A stretch of DNA of 64,000 bases from Glutamicibacter halophytocola (lineage in GTDB: Bacteria; Actinomycetota; Actinomycetes; Actinomycetales; Micrococcaceae). Both the position numbers and the translations under genes were made by a program. The notes below the pieces were generated by a model, which was not told the origin of the DNA, made no database searches, and was given only the letters and a program-made list of their open reading frames with translations. The DNA is taken from contig NZ_CP012750.1 of assembly GCF_001302565.1 (NCBI RefSeq), positions 1 through 64,000 of the forward strand, read 5' to 3'. Shown piece by piece: positions 21,136-31,727 of the stretch; within the stretch, counting starts at the first letter, position 1; each line of letters starts with the position of its first letter.

Positions 21136-23040
21136 TTAATTGCCCTCACCGGGTTTGGCCGGTGGGGGCAATTTTCCTTGCCGCGTCTCGCTCGGCGATG
21201 GCGAAGCAGTCCCGCTCGGTGATTCGCTTTCTGAATCATCCGAATTTTCGCTCTCGGACGGGCTGGGAGTCGGGGTCTCAGACGGAGTTGGCTCCGGTAC
21301 GGGAATTGCCACGGAGATCTTTACCAGGTCCCCTGGAGCAGCTTCCTCGGAAGCCTCCGGCGACTGCGTGAACAGCGTTCCCTCTTCATAGTCATTGGTT
21401 TCGACCTCGACGAACTGGGCCTTGAGTCCAACATCTTCTGCTTCAAGCGCCTTCTGGGCCTCGTCCCGGCTCATTCCAGAGACATCGGGAACTTGCACCT
21501 TTCCGGTCGAGAGGATCAGGTCAACCTCGGAACCTGCTTTGACCTTGGCGCCAAGCTCAGGGCTGGTGCCAATGACCCAGTCGGTTGGAATGGTTGCCGA
21601 ATTCTCGCGGGTGACCTCACCGACCTCGAGTCCTGCTTGGCGCAAGGCATCTCGAGCGGCCGTCTCGGACTGATTGGCGAGGTCCTCGGGAATGGTCCGC
21701 TGTTCCGAACCCTCCGAGATGTACAAAGTCACCGTGGATTCCTTGGCCACTTGGGTTCCGGAGGAAGGATCGGTGCGCGTGGCCTTGTCCTCATCCACAT
21801 CTTCATTGAACTCGCGCTCAACGCGCACGTTGAAGGTCGCATCGCGCAGCAGGCTGCTGGCGTCGTCCTCGGACAGGTTCTTGACATCGGGAATGGCTAC
21901 TGGCGCACGCTTTTCGGCATCGGCCTGGATTGAGCGAATCACCAGGAAGCTGGCGATCGCCACAGCAAGCAGGGCGACCACAGACAACAGGACAATCAGG
22001 CCGCGGTTGGTCCGATGGCGTGTGGTCTCCACCGGTTCATCGTGGGCCGTGAAGACCGGATGCTCTGTGGTCATGGGTGCCGCCTGGGCAGCAAAACCAG
22101 ATTCGGTGGAGTCGTGATTTCCATAGATTGGCAAGGTGTAGGTTGCCGGCGTGGACTGGTCCTCATGGAATTCGATCCCGTTCAGGGCGTTCTCCAAGGC
22201 GGCTGCGAAGGCGCCAGCGGACTGGAAGCGGTCATCGCGTTCCTTGGAGAGCACCTTGGCCACTATCGGGTCGTAGATCGGATCCACGTCCTGCGCGACC
22301 TGGCTCGGAGCCGGTGGGATCTCGCCGACGTGCTGGTAGGCCACGGAGACCGGAGAGTCCCCGGTGAACGGCGGCCTGCCGGTCATCAGCTCGTAAAACA
22401 GGCACCCGGCCGAGTAGATATCGGAACGGAAATCCACCTGCTCGCCACGGGCTTGCTCGGGGGAGAAGTACTGCGCGGTGCCCACCACGGCGGCGGTCTG
22501 CGTCATCGTGGCGGAGTTGTCCAGCGCCCTGGCGATGCCGAAGTCCATCAGCTTCACATGCCCGGCGTCGCTGACCATGACATTCGCAGGCTTTACATCG
22601 CGGTGCACCACATTATTCGCGTGCGAATGATCCAGTGCCTCGCACACGCCCCGGGTGACTTTTACGGCAAATTCGGCGTCAATGGCGTCCTGGGAAATGA
22701 CCTGCTTGAGGGTTTTCCCGGTGACATACTCCATGACCATGAAGGGCAGGCGCTCGTGTTGCTGTTCGGCAGCTGGAAGCTCGCCGGTGTCGTACACGGC
22801 TACGATATTCGGATGGCTTAGCGCCGCGACTGCCTTCGCTTCGCGCCGGAATCGGTTGACCACCATGGGATTGCTGGCCGTGTCCGGGCGCAGCACCTTG
22901 ACTGCTACCTTGCGCGAAAGCACATGGTCCAGTGCCAGGTAGACATCGGCCATGCCACCACGGCCGATGAGCGATTCAATCTCATATCGGTCGCTGATCA
23001 TCCGCGGCAGGCCAGGCGGCAATTCTTCAACGTCGCTCAT
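21136..23040 (-). CDS. pknB: Serine/threonine protein kinase PknB with PASTA domains
   Basis: PknB is the membrane kinase that senses cell-wall fragments and controls growth and division. The 634-aa protein has a cytoplasmic kinase domain (about residues 15-280) with GRGGMADV, the catalytic [10 protein letters not shown] and DFGIA motifs, a juxtamembrane linker, one transmembrane helix near 348-370 and three extracytoplasmic PASTA repeats, then a Ser/Glu/Pro-rich tail of about 60 residues. All catalytic residues are present. Its start overlaps the preceding kinase gene by 4 bp. It is the last gene of the fhaA-fhaB-pstP-ftsW-pbpA-pknA-pknB operon. Confidence 0.97.
   Translation of the reverse strand: MSDVEELPPGLPRMISDRYEIESLIGRGGMADVYLALDHVLSRKVAVKVLRPDTASNPMVVNRFRREAKAVAALSHPNIVAVYDTGELPAAEQQHERLPFMVMEYVTGKTLKQVISQDAIDAEFAVKVTRGVCEALDHSHANNVVHRDVKPANVMVSDAGHVKLMDFGIARALDNSATMTQTAAVVGTAQYFSPEQARGEQVDFRSDIYSAGCLFYELMTGRPPFTGDSPVSVAYQHVGEIPPAPSQVAQDVDPIYDPIVAKVLSKERDDRFQSAGAFAAALENALNGIEFHEDQSTPATYTLPIYGNHDSTESGFAAQAAPMTTEHPVFTAHDEPVETTRHRTNRGLIVLLSVVALLAVAIASFLVIRSIQADAEKRAPVAIPDVKNLSEDDASSLLRDATFNVRVEREFNEDVDEDKATRTDPSSGTQVAKESTVTLYISEGSEQRTIPEDLANQSETAARDALRQAGLEVGEVTRENSATIPTDWVIGTSPELGAKVKAGSEVDLILSTGKVQVPDVSGMSRDEAQKALEAEDVGLKAQFVEVETNDYEEGTLFTQSPEASEEAAPGDLVKISVAIPVPEPTPSETPTPSPSESENSDDSESESPSGTASPSPSETRQGKLPPPAKPGEGN
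21139..21178 (+). terminator. Terminator of the sortase-pabA unit, inside the pknB 3' end
   Basis: An inverted repeat (arms at about 21139-21152 and 21159-21172, core CACCGG/CCGGTG flanked by TTGCCC/GGGCAA) is followed by ATTTTCC. It lies within the last codons of the convergent pknB gene, so the same bases encode the PknB C-terminus and terminate pabA. Confidence 0.75.
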
Positions 23041-24851
23041 GGTGCTGTGCTCTGGTCCGATTCCGTGGCGGTCGGCGAGGCGGTAGGTGTTGCCGTTGGG
23101 GCTGCCGACTCTTCAGGCTCCTCTTCGGGGCCGGTGGAGAGGTCCAGGGTGACGGTGGTGCCGGGCTCGACTTCGCTGCCTGCCGATACGTCCTGGGACA
23201 GGACGGTGCCGGCAACCGAGGAATCGCTGCGTTCCTCGCCCTTTGCGGCAGCCAGGCCGGCATCCTGGATCCGCTTCTGGGCAGCTTCGAAGCTCATGCC
23301 GGTGACCTTGGGAACCTCGACAGTTTCCGGAGCCATGGCGTAGGTGACGGTGACGGTTTCGCCGACTTCGACGTTGCCCGTCGGGTTCAGCGAGATCACT
23401 TCGCGCGGATCGGCCTGATCGGTTTCCTGCGGCACCGCATCAACCTTCAGGCCCTGGCTCTCAAGCTGCTGGGTGACCGTGTCGATATCCTGGCCGACCA
23501 GCGAGGAGGACACCTGGACATATTCAGGGCTCTCGCTTTCGCTTTCCGAGGGGGACTGCGAAGTTTCGGACGCCGCGGTGGTCTCCTCGGAGGGCTCGGT
23601 CGTCTCCTCGGTCGGTTCGGTGGACTCTGCAGATTCGGAGCTGCTTTCGGTCACCGTCGCAGTTGGCCGATCGTCGTTGTTGCTGCTCAGGGCAGGAATC
23701 AACCAGGCCAGCAGCGCAATAACTGCAGCCAAGGCGATAATCACGATCAATGGGATCAGCCAGGGGCTCCGCTTGGATTCCTGCGGCGCAGGATCCTGGG
23801 CGTCGGCATCCTCGTCGTCAAAGCCGGTGGCGCCCTGATTGCTGGCCGCGGAGAAACCGCTGGCCGCAGCCGCAGGTTCCACAACGGTCGGCATGGCATT
23901 GGTCATCGTGGGGGCAGAATCCTGGCGGGTCATGGCGCGGGTGGCGTCGTCATCCAGGTTTAGCGCCTGCGTCGCGTCCTCGGATATGCCGGTGGCGAGC
24001 ATGCCCGGAACCGCCAGGGTGGCGGTGTTGGTATCTCCGGCGCGCAGGGCGTCGGCGGCCTTGGCCAGTGCGGTGGCGTCCTTTGGTCGATCCGCAGGGT
24101 TCTTGGCCAGCATCGACATGATCAGCTGGCGCACCGGAGCCGGGATGGTGTCCGGCAAGGCGGGGGGAGCGTCGTTGACCTGTGCCAGGGCGATGGCGAT
24201 CTGCGATTCACCGGTGAACGGACGCCGCCCGGCCAGGCATTCGTAGCCGATGACGCCCAGGGCGTAGATATCGGAGCTGCCGGTCGCGTTCTGCCCGGTC
24301 GCCTGCTCAGGAGCCAGGTATTGGGCGGTGCCCATCACCTGGCCGGTGGCGGTCAAAGGCACCTGGTCGGCCAGGCGGGCGATGCCGAAGTCGGTAATCT
24401 TCACAACGCCCGACGGCATGACCAGGATATTGCCCGGCTTCACGTCGCGGTGGACCAGGCCATGCTCGTGGGCTGCAGCCAGCGCTCGAGCGGTCTGGGC
24501 GATCAGCGAGAGGGTGCGGTCGACTTCGAGCTTGCGTTCACGCTCGATGATGGTGGACAGCGGCGGGCCGGGAACTAGTTCCATGACCAGGTAGGCAGAG
24601 CCTTGCTCTTCGCCGTAGTCGAAGACGCCAGCGATGCCCGGGTGGTTGAGCAGGGCAGTGTGGCGGGCCTCAACGCGGAATCGCGTCAAGAAGCTCTCGT
24701 TGTCGGTGTATTCCTCCTTGAGGATCTTGATCGCCACGAGGCGCCCAAGGACCTGGTCGCGAGCTTTCCAAACTTCGCCCATGCCACCGATCGCAATGCG
24801 GTCGGTCAGCTTGTAACGACCGCCCAAGGTGGTGCCGGTTACTGGCCTCAC
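23037..24851 (-). CDS. pknA: Serine/threonine protein kinase, PknA position, with PASTA domains
   Basis: This 604-aa membrane kinase occupies the pknA position between pbpA and pknB. The kinase domain (about residues 10-270) has [19 protein letters not shown] and DFGIA, all intact. A long Ser/Thr/Ala-rich linker leads to a transmembrane helix near 370-392, an acidic Ser/Thr/Glu tract and two PASTA repeats, then a short Glu/Ala/Thr-rich tail. Mycobacterial PknA lacks PASTA domains, so this kinase combines the PknA position with a PknB-type sensor. The GTG start overlaps the pbpA stop. Confidence 0.93.
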   Translation of the reverse strand: MRPVTGTTLGGRYKLTDRIAIGGMGEVWKARDQVLGRLVAIKILKEEYTDNESFLTRFRVEARHTALLNHPGIAGVFDYGEEQGSAYLVMELVPGPPLSTIIERERKLEVDRTLSLIAQTARALAAAHEHGLVHRDVKPGNILVMPSGVVKITDFGIARLADQVPLTATGQVMGTAQYLAPEQATGQNATGSSDIYALGVIGYECLAGRRPFTGESQIAIALAQVNDAPPALPDTIPAPVRQLIMSMLAKNPADRPKDATALAKAADALRAGDTNTATLAVPGMLATGISEDATQALNLDDDATRAMTRQDSAPTMTNAMPTVVEPAAAASGFSAASNQGATGFDDEDADAQDPAPQESKRSPWLIPLIVIIALAAVIALLAWLIPALSSNNDDRPTATVTESSSESAESTEPTEETTEPSEETTAASETSQSPSESESESPEYVQVSSSLVGQDIDTVTQQLESQGLKVDAVPQETDQADPREVISLNPTGNVEVGETVTVTYAMAPETVEVPKVTGMSFEAAQKRIQDAGLAAAKGEERSDSSVAGTVLSQDVSAGSEVEPGTTVTLDLSTGPEEEPEESAAPTATPTASPTATESDQSTAP

Positions 24852-26302
24852 TTGTTGAACACCGCCTTTAACATCGTCTTCATCAGTGCACCGGTCGTGT
24901 TGTGACCAGTGTTGTAATCTACGTCTTGCAAGGTGACCGTAATGGCCACCTGTGGGTCATCTGCTGGGGCAAAGCCGGTCATCCACGAGTTCACATGGTT
25001 TGATTCGCCGCCGAGCTGAGCCGTACCGGTCTTGGCGCGGAAGTCCACACCCGGAACAGCGGCATTCATGGCCGTGCCGTTCTTCACCGGGCCTTCCATC
25101 AGGCCGGCGAGCTGCTCGGCGATCTCCGGGCTGGTGGCCGTGGAGAACTTCTCTGGCTTCGGCTCTTCGATCACCCGAAGATCCGGGGCGATGACCTTGT
25201 CGATCATGTTTGGCTTCATGATCACGCCCTTGTTGGCGATGGCCATGGCAGCCATATTCATCTGCAACGGGGTGACCTGGTTATTGCCCTGGCCAATAGC
25301 CATGCGGGCCAATTCAGCGGAATCGGCTTCGGCTGTCGGGAACTTGCTTGGCACCACGTTCTGCGGGATGCTCAGCTGCTGGCCATAGCCGAAGCGCTCG
25401 GCCACATCAGCGAACTCTTCCTTGCCCACGGTCTGGCTGATCTCCATGAATGGAGTGTTGCAGCTCTGGGCAAAGATGAAGGCAAGGCGGGCACGTGGTT
25501 CACGGGCGCAGATGCCTTCGCCAAAGTTATTCATCGGCGTGCTGGAGTTCGGGTAGTTCACCGAGGTCGGATTGTTGATCACGGTGTCCAAGTCGTACTT
25601 GCCGGATTCCAGGGCGGCGACGGTGCTGAGGATCTTGAAGGAAGAGCCAGGGAAGCTCAGGTTGTTGATGGCCGGGTTCCGATACGGGCTCAGGCCGTCA
25701 ATATCGCTGACCTTCTTGAGGTTCTGCGCCGCCTTGGACGTCGAATGGACCGCCAAGTCGTTGGTGTCGTAGCTCGGCTTGGAAGCCATTGCCAGGATGT
25801 CGCCGGTCTTCGGATCGGAGACGATAATGGTTGCCTTCACGCCATCGGGGATGGCATTGAAGGCAGTCTTCTGCAGCGCGCCATCGATGGTCAGCTCTAC
25901 CGAGGCGCCTTCGGACTTCTTGCCGGTGAACATCGCCAGCAAGCGGTCATAGAGCAGATCCGAGCTGGTTCCGGTCAGCCAATCGTTGAGCGAAGACTCC
26001 AGCTGGGTGGTGCCGTTGGCCAGCGAGTAGTAGCCGGTCAGGTGGGCGTAGGCCTCGGCGTCGTTGTACACGCGCTGGTATTCGAATTGCCCATCGTCGG
26101 TAGGCACCGACTCGGCGATCGGCTTGCCGTCAACCAGGATGGCGCCGCGAGGCAAATCGAATTCGCGGTACAGCTGGCGCTTGTTCAGCGCGTTGTCCGT
26201 GAGCTGGTCGGCGTCGAAGAACTGGATGTAGCTCAAACCGCCAAGGCAGATGACAAAGAGCAGGGTCAGTGCAACCCATACTCGCTTAATGGCCTGATTC
26301 AC
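24848..26302 (-). CDS. pbpA: Penicillin-binding protein 2-type transpeptidase PbpA
   Basis: PbpA cross-links peptidoglycan and partners with the SEDS protein encoded upstream. The 484-aa protein has an N-terminal signal anchor (residues about 8-28), a dimerisation/pedestal region and the transpeptidase domain with the active-site SxxK in PGSSFK, the SCN motif in [10 protein letters not shown] and the KTGTAQ box. The GTG start overlaps the ftsW-like gene by 4 bp. Length is typical of actinobacterial PbpA, which lacks a glycosyltransferase domain. Confidence 0.96.
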   Translation of the reverse strand: MNQAIKRVWVALTLLFVICLGGLSYIQFFDADQLTDNALNKRQLYREFDLPRGAILVDGKPIAESVPTDDGQFEYQRVYNDAEAYAHLTGYYSLANGTTQLESSLNDWLTGTSSDLLYDRLLAMFTGKKSEGASVELTIDGALQKTAFNAIPDGVKATIIVSDPKTGDILAMASKPSYDTNDLAVHSTSKAAQNLKKVSDIDGLSPYRNPAINNLSFPGSSFKILSTVAALESGKYDLDTVINNPTSVNYPNSSTPMNNFGEGICAREPRARLAFIFAQSCNTPFMEISQTVGKEEFADVAERFGYGQQLSIPQNVVPSKFPTAEADSAELARMAIGQGNNQVTPLQMNMAAMAIANKGVIMKPNMIDKVIAPDLRVIEEPKPEKFSTATSPEIAEQLAGLMEGPVKNGTAMNAAVPGVDFRAKTGTAQLGGESNHVNSWMTGFAPADDPQVAITVTLQDVDYNTGHNTTGALMKTMLKAVFNK

Positions 26303-27696
26303 TTGCTCTTCACCACCTTGGTGCTGGTCGTTGGGGCTTTGCTGGGTGTTGCAATTTCATCGGTAGGTCCTGAGACGCCGGACTTCGGCCGGCGTGAATT
26401 GTGCGAAATCAAGAGCAGGAGGGCGATGATGATCCAGTTGGCCAGCAGTGAAGATCCTCCGGCCGCCATGAATGGCGTGGCCAGGCCGGTCAGTGGAATC
26501 AGTCGGGTGACGCCACCGATGATGACTACACACTGCAGTCCCAGGGTGAAGGACAGGCCGGCGGCCAGCAGCTTGCCGAAGGTGTCGCGGGAACCGAGGG
26601 CTGCACGCAGGCCGCGGGAAACCAGCAACATGTACAGCAGGATAATTGCGGTTACGCCGATCAGGCCGATTTCTTCGCCGAAGGAGGCGATGATCATGTC
26701 CGAATTGGCTAGCGGCACCCGGTAGGGGGAGCCGGCGCCCAGACCGGTGCCGAATAGTCCGCCATCGGCCATGCCGAACAGGCCTTCGACGATCTGCATG
26801 CTTCCGCCGGTGGCCTGGTAGATGGTCGGGTCGAAGGCGTTGAGCCAGACATCAAGGCGCCGGGTCACGTGGCTCATGGTCAAGCCAGCGACAATGCCAC
26901 CGGCGACAACCATGAGCATGCCGATCAATACCCAGGAGATGCGGGCGGTAGCCACGTACACCATCACGATGAACAGGCCGAAGAACAAGATCGCTGATCC
27001 CAGGTCGCGCTGAACCACCAGAACACCGATGGACAGCAGCCAAGCGATGACCATTGGCGCCATATCCCGCAGGCGAGGCAGCTGCAGCGGTCCGAATTTA
27101 CGCCCGGCCAGCAGGATCAGGTCACGGTTCGAGGAGAGGTATCCGGCGAAGAAGACCGACAGCGAGATCTTCGCGAGCTCGCCAGGCTGCAACGAGAACA
27201 TCCCCATGCGGATCCAAATGCGGGCACCGTTGATGGTGACGCCCAAGCCTGGAATCAGCGGCAGCAAGAGCAGAACGATAGATAACAGGAGAGCTATATA
27301 AGTGAATCGGCGCAGGATCCTGTGGTCTTTGATGACCCAGAGGACTGCCGCGGCGATGACGATGGCGATAGCCGTCCAAAGTAGTTGCCTAGCCGATTGG
27401 GACGTACCTTTGGCCAGGTCAATACGGTGAATCATGGATAGCCCGAGGCAATTCAAGGCTACCGTGATCGGAAGTATTACCGGATCGGCATATTTAGCGA
27501 AGATGCGCAGCAGCACGTGAACGGACAGGGCGAGCACCGCCATGATGCTCATCTGGATATAGAAGTCGGTGTTGTCGACATCCTCGGTGGTGCTACCCAC
27601 CAGGAAGAACGCCGCACTGCCGACGCAGAGGGCCAAGACAAGCAGCAGCAGCTCGAGATTGCGCCGTGGTACCGGAGCGGTTTGCACTTCGGTCAT
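26299..27696 (-). CDS. rodA: SEDS-family peptidoglycan polymerase (FtsW/RodA)
   Basis: SEDS proteins polymerise lipid II into glycan strands together with a class B penicillin-binding protein. The 465-aa protein has about twelve hydrophobic helices and the family's RDLGSAILFFGLFIVMVYVA stretch around residue 240 with the essential Asp. A short Lys/Ser/Thr-rich cytoplasmic tail ends the protein. The position between pstP and pbpA matches rodA/ftsW in the mycobacterial pkn operon. RodA is preferred over FtsW because of the pbpA partner, but the sequence alone does not separate them. Confidence 0.93.
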   Translation of the reverse strand: MTEVQTAPVPRRNLELLLLVLALCVGSAAFFLVGSTTEDVDNTDFYIQMSIMAVLALSVHVLLRIFAKYADPVILPITVALNCLGLSMIHRIDLAKGTSQSARQLLWTAIAIVIAAAVLWVIKDHRILRRFTYIALLLSIVLLLLPLIPGLGVTINGARIWIRMGMFSLQPGELAKISLSVFFAGYLSSNRDLILLAGRKFGPLQLPRLRDMAPMVIAWLLSIGVLVVQRDLGSAILFFGLFIVMVYVATARISWVLIGMLMVVAGGIVAGLTMSHVTRRLDVWLNAFDPTIYQATGGSMQIVEGLFGMADGGLFGTGLGAGSPYRVPLANSDMIIASFGEEIGLIGVTAIILLYMLLVSRGLRAALGSRDTFGKLLAAGLSFTLGLQCVVIIGGVTRLIPLTGLATPFMAAGGSSLLANWIIIALLLLISHNSRRPKSGVSGPTDEIATPSKAPTTSTKVVKSK

Positions 27697-29093
27697 TGCA
27701 TGATCTCCTGACAGTAGGCTGGCAGCTGGGTTTGTTTGCTACTTGGTGAATCTTTTGATCCGGGAACAGTTACCGGACAATTCTGCTTCGCGGTGACCAG
27801 CAGTTCCTGGATGATCATTTGGGCATGCTCGCGGTTATCCGCCGAAATGGTCGCTTCCACTCGCTGGCGCGAGTAATCCGGCAGCGATTCCAGCGGAACC
27901 TTGCTCACGGTATCGACCTCGGAAAGCGAAATCGGTCCAAGCTCCTGCGGAACACCCTTGTAGATGGCGACCTTGTTATCCACGGTGCCAACAAAGTATT
28001 GGGTCTGCGTCCACATGTAGCCCCAGACGGCCAGGGCCACCACGAGGAAAGCTGCAAGGGTGAGCAGGATCGGCATCATCCAGCGGCGGTGAGCAGTGGG
28101 GCTCTCCAGCGGATCAAGTATCTGGCCAGCAGCCGGTGAACGGTGGGTGAGCAGGGCAGCTGCGCGGCGTTCGCCGGTGTGCTGGGTGACCACCGGAATC
28201 TGGCCAGTCTGCGTGGCAAGTTGCGCCGCTCCGACCAGCAGGTGTGGACGCTGTGAAATTTCGTGGCGAAGCAGCGAGGCGCTGGCTTCGACGTCGCCCT
28301 CAGCGGCAATGGCCAGCTGGGCGGTGTCCGGGGCCGGTTCCTGAACGGAAGGCTCGCTGAACTCGTCAGCGGTATCCTCGACGACTTCGAACATCACGAC
28401 CGTGACATTATCCGGCGCGCCATTTTTCAAGGTGATGGCTACCAGGTCATTAACGGCTTCGTCCATGTCCGCGGTATTGCGGATGATCTGCTCAATGATG
28501 GGTAGCGGAACAGCGTCGGTGAGGCCATCGGAACACAGCATCCAGCGTTCGCCGGGCTCGGCGTCAATTTGCTGGACATCGAGTTCGGGCGAGGCATCCG
28601 AGTCACCGAGTACGCGCAGCAGCACGTTTTTATGCGGATGGACTTCGGCTTCTGCCGGCTTGATTCGTCCTTCATCAACCAGGCGCTGCACGAACGTGTG
28701 GTCGCGGCTGATCTGTTCAAAGTTGCCGTGCTTGAGCCGGTAGGCCCGCGAGTCGCCGATGTGGGCCATGTGCAAGGTCCTGCCGGAAAGCAGCAGGGAT
28801 GTCACGGTGGTGCCCATGCCCGAAAGCTTCGGATTGGCACCCACGAGTTCGTTCAAAACCAGATTTGCGGCCTGGATTTCATCGGGCAGGGCGTTTTGCG
28901 GATCGGCGATGTCTGCATGATCCAGATGCACCAGATCCAAGACGGTGGACGCGGAAGCAACGTCACCACCGACATGTCCACCCATGCCATCTGCGAGCAC
29001 GGCCAGGTATTCACCGGCGTAGGCGGAATCGTCGTTTTTCTTGCGAATCCGTCCGACGTCAGACTTCGCGGCAAATTTGAGTTTGAGGGCCAT
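27693..29093 (-). CDS. pstP: PP2C-family protein phosphatase PstP
   Basis: PstP removes phosphate from the kinases of this operon and their targets. The 466-aa protein has an N-terminal PP2C domain (residues about 5-235) with metal-binding DGMGGHVGGDVAS, the GTTVTSLLL motif and late SDGLTDAV and NGAPDNVTVVMFEV motifs, then a linker, one transmembrane helix near 345-367 and an extracytoplasmic domain ending in a cysteine-containing tail. The catalytic residues are intact. It overlaps the rodA start by 4 bp and follows fhaB. Confidence 0.96.
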   Translation of the reverse strand: MALKLKFAAKSDVGRIRKKNDDSAYAGEYLAVLADGMGGHVGGDVASASTVLDLVHLDHADIADPQNALPDEIQAANLVLNELVGANPKLSGMGTTVTSLLLSGRTLHMAHIGDSRAYRLKHGNFEQISRDHTFVQRLVDEGRIKPAEAEVHPHKNVLLRVLGDSDASPELDVQQIDAEPGERWMLCSDGLTDAVPLPIIEQIIRNTADMDEAVNDLVAITLKNGAPDNVTVVMFEVVEDTADEFSEPSVQEPAPDTAQLAIAAEGDVEASASLLRHEISQRPHLLVGAAQLATQTGQIPVVTQHTGERRAAALLTHRSPAAGQILDPLESPTAHRRWMMPILLTLAAFLVVALAVWGYMWTQTQYFVGTVDNKVAIYKGVPQELGPISLSEVDTVSKVPLESLPDYSRQRVEATISADNREHAQMIIQELLVTAKQNCPVTVPGSKDSPSSKQTQLPAYCQEIMQ

Positions 29094-29096
29094 AGG

Positions 29097-29576
29097 CTAG
29101 GACTTCAATTCCAGGACTGTCTTCCCGATGCGGATCCGCTGGCCTGGCTCAACTGGTTGCGCGCGAGTGAGCTGGCTGTCTCCGACAAAGGTTCCGTTGG
29201 TGGAGCCCAAATCCTCGATGAACCAGCGTGATCCCTGTGGGAAGAGCCGAGCGTGGCGTCCGGAGGCGTAGTCGTCATCCAGCACCACAGTGGCGTCCTG
29301 CGCGCGGCCGAACATGATCGGCTGACCGCTCAGCGGGATGCTGTTGCCGGCCAAGGGGCCTTCGACAATAGCCAGGGAAGTTGCAGCCTTGCGCGCCGGA
29401 GCTTCTGGTTCTGCCAGCTCTGGGTTCTTTTTCAGTTCCCGTGCGCTGGGCTTGCCGGTGCGGGCTCGTGATCCGACAGCCAAATCACGGCGCATCGATC
29501 CGACAACGCTCAAGACGAGCAGCCAGATGAGTACCAGGAAGCCCAGTCGAAACAGGGTTAGAACCAGGTCGTTCAT
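29097..29576 (-). CDS. fhaB: FHA-domain protein FhaB (FipA type)
   Basis: FHA domains bind phosphothreonine peptides, here probably on the kinases or divisome proteins. The 159-aa product has an N-terminal membrane helix (about residues 5-27), a basic linker and a C-terminal FHA domain (about 70-159) with the conserved GR, SGRHA and GSTNGTFV elements. It overlaps the fhaA stop and lies just 3 bp before pstP, inside the pkn operon. Confidence 0.94.
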   Translation of the reverse strand: MNDLVLTLFRLGFLVLIWLLVLSVVGSMRRDLAVGSRARTGKPSARELKKNPELAEPEAPARKAATSLAIVEGPLAGNSIPLSGQPIMFGRAQDATVVLDDDYASGRHARLFPQGSRWFIEDLGSTNGTFVGDSQLTRAQPVEPGQRIRIGKTVLELKS

Positions 29577-30385
29577 ACGCGGCCTCCGTTAGTCGAGGTG
29601 ATAAGCCGAAAGACTATTTTTGTCTGTCCGATGGTGATGACCGATCCGTCAAAAATAGGGGTTTCGGCAGAAATCTTCTTGCCGTCTACGTAGGTTCCGT
29701 TGGTTGAACCCAAATCGGAGACCACAAAGTTCGTCTTGCCGCGCGTCTCAACGCGGATGTGCTGTCGTGAAACGCCTGAGTCATCTACCGGGATATCGGT
29801 GCTCGCCGAACGGCCCAAAACAACCGAGTGGTGATTCAGTGCGAAACGCTGTCCCGCGACCTCGAGGATGGCCTGCTTCTGGGTTGGCGCCTTGGGGATC
29901 TCGTTGATTGGCCTCACGTTGGGGCGTGGCTGCGCGACGGTGCGCGGTGACGCCTGCTCAACGGGCTTGGCCATGGGCGTCTTCACCGGTGCCGAAGCAA
30001 CAACGTGGGAACTGGTCTCCTTGACGGAGCCGTTGATTTCCATTTCGCCAGGCTTGAAGTCTTGTTTGGAGACAAAGTGGATCATGACATCGCCCTGAAC
30101 CGAGTAGTCCTGGCTGGTGGCGTGTTCCGCGGTGACCTTGGCCATTTCATTGACGACAGCTCGTCCCCAGCTTTTAGCGGTTTCGAAGTCCTTAGTGCTC
30201 AACGAGACGACAAAGTCGTTCGGAGCGAGGCTGCGCCCTTCGCTGATCGGCAGAATCCCGCGGTCCATTTCATTGCGCAGAGCGGTAGTCAGTTCAACTG
30301 GCTTGAGGTCTGCGGTGCTGGTTCCACGAAAGAAGCTTGTGACGACCTTCTCTAAGCCGCGTTCGACATTGTCGAGAAAGCCCAT
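29573..30385 (-). CDS. fhaA: FHA-domain protein FhaA (DUF3662 + FHA)
   Basis: FhaA links phosphothreonine signalling to envelope synthesis; in mycobacteria it binds PknB substrates and division proteins. The 270-aa protein has the N-terminal DUF3662 domain (about residues 1-125, starting MGFLDNVERGLEKVVTSFF), a proline-rich linker and a C-terminal FHA domain (about 180-265) with LGRSAS, SRQHIRVE and LGSTNGTYVDGKKI. It is the first gene of the seven-gene operon, so the promoter should lie in 30386-30666, a 280-bp stretch in which I see no gene and no clear -10/-35 pair. Confidence 0.95.
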   Translation of the reverse strand: MGFLDNVERGLEKVVTSFFRGTSTADLKPVELTTALRNEMDRGILPISEGRSLAPNDFVVSLSTKDFETAKSWGRAVVNEMAKVTAEHATSQDYSVQGDVMIHFVSKQDFKPGEMEINGSVKETSSHVVASAPVKTPMAKPVEQASPRTVAQPRPNVRPINEIPKAPTQKQAILEVAGQRFALNHHSVVLGRSASTDIPVDDSGVSRQHIRVETRGKTNFVVSDLGSTNGTYVDGKKISAETPIFDGSVITIGQTKIVFRLITSTNGGRV

Positions 30386-30666
30386 TATTCGTGCTCCTTC
30401 CTTAAGGGTCCATCGTTTGTCTTAGTGTCCCGCATTCATGCTGAAAAGCAGTGAACACAGAACTTCATATTCGATCTTACTGTTTTCAGCTGTGGAAATG
30501 CCGAAAAATCCTTGGATGGTCCACGCTGAGAGGTCTCAACGATACAGAGGTCAGGTGGTAAAGCCTGTGTCTCTGGCCACATAAGCGGGTATCGATTAGG
30601 TGAACTGAAAATGTGTGTGTAAGCTATTTCTTGTTGCAAAAGCACGAAGCAACAAAAACTAGATAT

Positions 30667-30750
<84 letters not shown>

Positions 30751-30760
30751 CAAAATGAAA

Positions 30761-30807
30761 ATAACCTCTGAAATGAACGAAAGTTCAGATCAGAGGTTAT
30801 TTTTTTC
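30761..30807 (+). terminator. Intrinsic terminator after tRNA-Leu
   Basis: The stem ATAACCTCTG (30761-30770) pairs with CAGAGGTTAT (30791-30800), followed directly by a run of seven T. Confidence 0.92.
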
Positions 30808-31167
30808 ATTGCCCTAAGCCGTTCGGCATCGTTCTGATAACAATTTCCGACGGCGAGCCGCAAACTTCGTGACGGCCGCCTTCCATCGAGGTTCCACCGA
30901 GTAATCCATCGTGAATCGTCCCGCGTTCGAACGCGGGCGCTGCGACCTCGAAAAGTTGCCTGGGTGATTCCGCTCTCGGCCAAGGGATCGGCAACCTTTT
31001 GAGTTCTTGCAGCCAAGGCTTGGAGATCGTTTGCGGCTTGGCCTGTGCCGCCACCGGTTGCCGGCAAGGCAAGCTTCGGATCCCCGCTTATGCCGTGCGT
31101 CCTGTGCCCGTGCCAGAATTCGGCGGCTGGACTAGACTTCCAATGACGAATTGAAAGGTAGTGCATC
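30808..31167. other. Gene-free or degenerate stretch, 360 bp
   Basis: No gene is supported here. Minus-strand reading frames are open but lack a ribosome site and change frame with no recognisable domain. One reading has a short stretch resembling protein (EVAAPAFERGTIHDGLLGG), which might be a remnant. The last 20 bp include the ribosome site (GAAAGGTAG at 31152-31160) of the downstream gene. Confidence 0.45.
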
Positions 31168-31704
31168 GTGGCAGCGTCCAAAGAACCATTCGACATTCGC
31201 GGAACTCTTGATCTGGTCAACGGGCATCGGATCCTTCGCCTTGAACAAGAATCCAGCGACCTGCTCTCGAGCAGGGGCCAAGTGGCTGTCGATCTTCTCG
31301 GGGACTTTGCCGGAGGCACCGTAGTGATTGATCCCGATGGGCGTCGCGGACACTGGCTGGATCTCGAAGCGGATCAAGCGCCAGCACTCGAGGGCGAACC
31401 GGGGCAGCAATTCCAGTTAACAGTCCGGCCAAGTTCCAGCTGGCCCGAAACCACGGTGCCCTCCGACCTCGCCGAAGCCCTGGAGGAGGCCAGCGACCTG
31501 GATGCGACCTGGGTTGGATTGACCCCGATGGCTCGGTGGGAATGGGTTCGCTGGGTAGGCTCCACCAAGAATCCCGATACTCGACAGCGTCGCGTTGAGG
31601 TCAGCATCTCCAAGCTGCGCGATGGCAAGCGCCGTCCTTGCTGTTTTGACCTGTCCTCGTGCACCAACCCGGAACTGGCCAAGAGCGGGAAGCTCGTCGA
31701 GTAA
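31168..31704 (+). CDS. DUF1905/YdeI-like protein
   Basis: This 178-aa soluble protein joins a DUF1905-type beta-barrel domain (about residues 8-95) to a YdeI/OmpD-associated helical domain at the C-terminus (about 96-165, with LAEALEEASDLDATWVGLTP followed by ARWEWVRWVGSTKNPDTR). Such proteins are found in many bacteria and have been linked only loosely to stress or bacteriocin tolerance. The start is GTG at 31168 with GAAAGG upstream. It is convergent with a LacI regulator gene with 23 bp between them. The fold call is firm; no biochemical role can be given. Confidence 0.82.
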   Translation: MAASKEPFDIRGTLDLVNGHRILRLEQESSDLLSSRGQVAVDLLGDFAGGTVVIDPDGRRGHWLDLEADQAPALEGEPGQQFQLTVRPSSSWPETTVPSDLAEALEEASDLDATWVGLTPMARWEWVRWVGSTKNPDTRQRRVEVSISKLRDGKRRPCCFDLSSCTNPELAKSGKLVE

Positions 31705-31727
31705 TCCGGCACAGCAGCGGTCGGGGG

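Noticed and set aside
21395..24905. Plus-strand open frames opposite pknB and pknA
   Set aside because: They are shadows of the kinase genes, whose catalytic motifs and PASTA repeats are clear on the minus strand.
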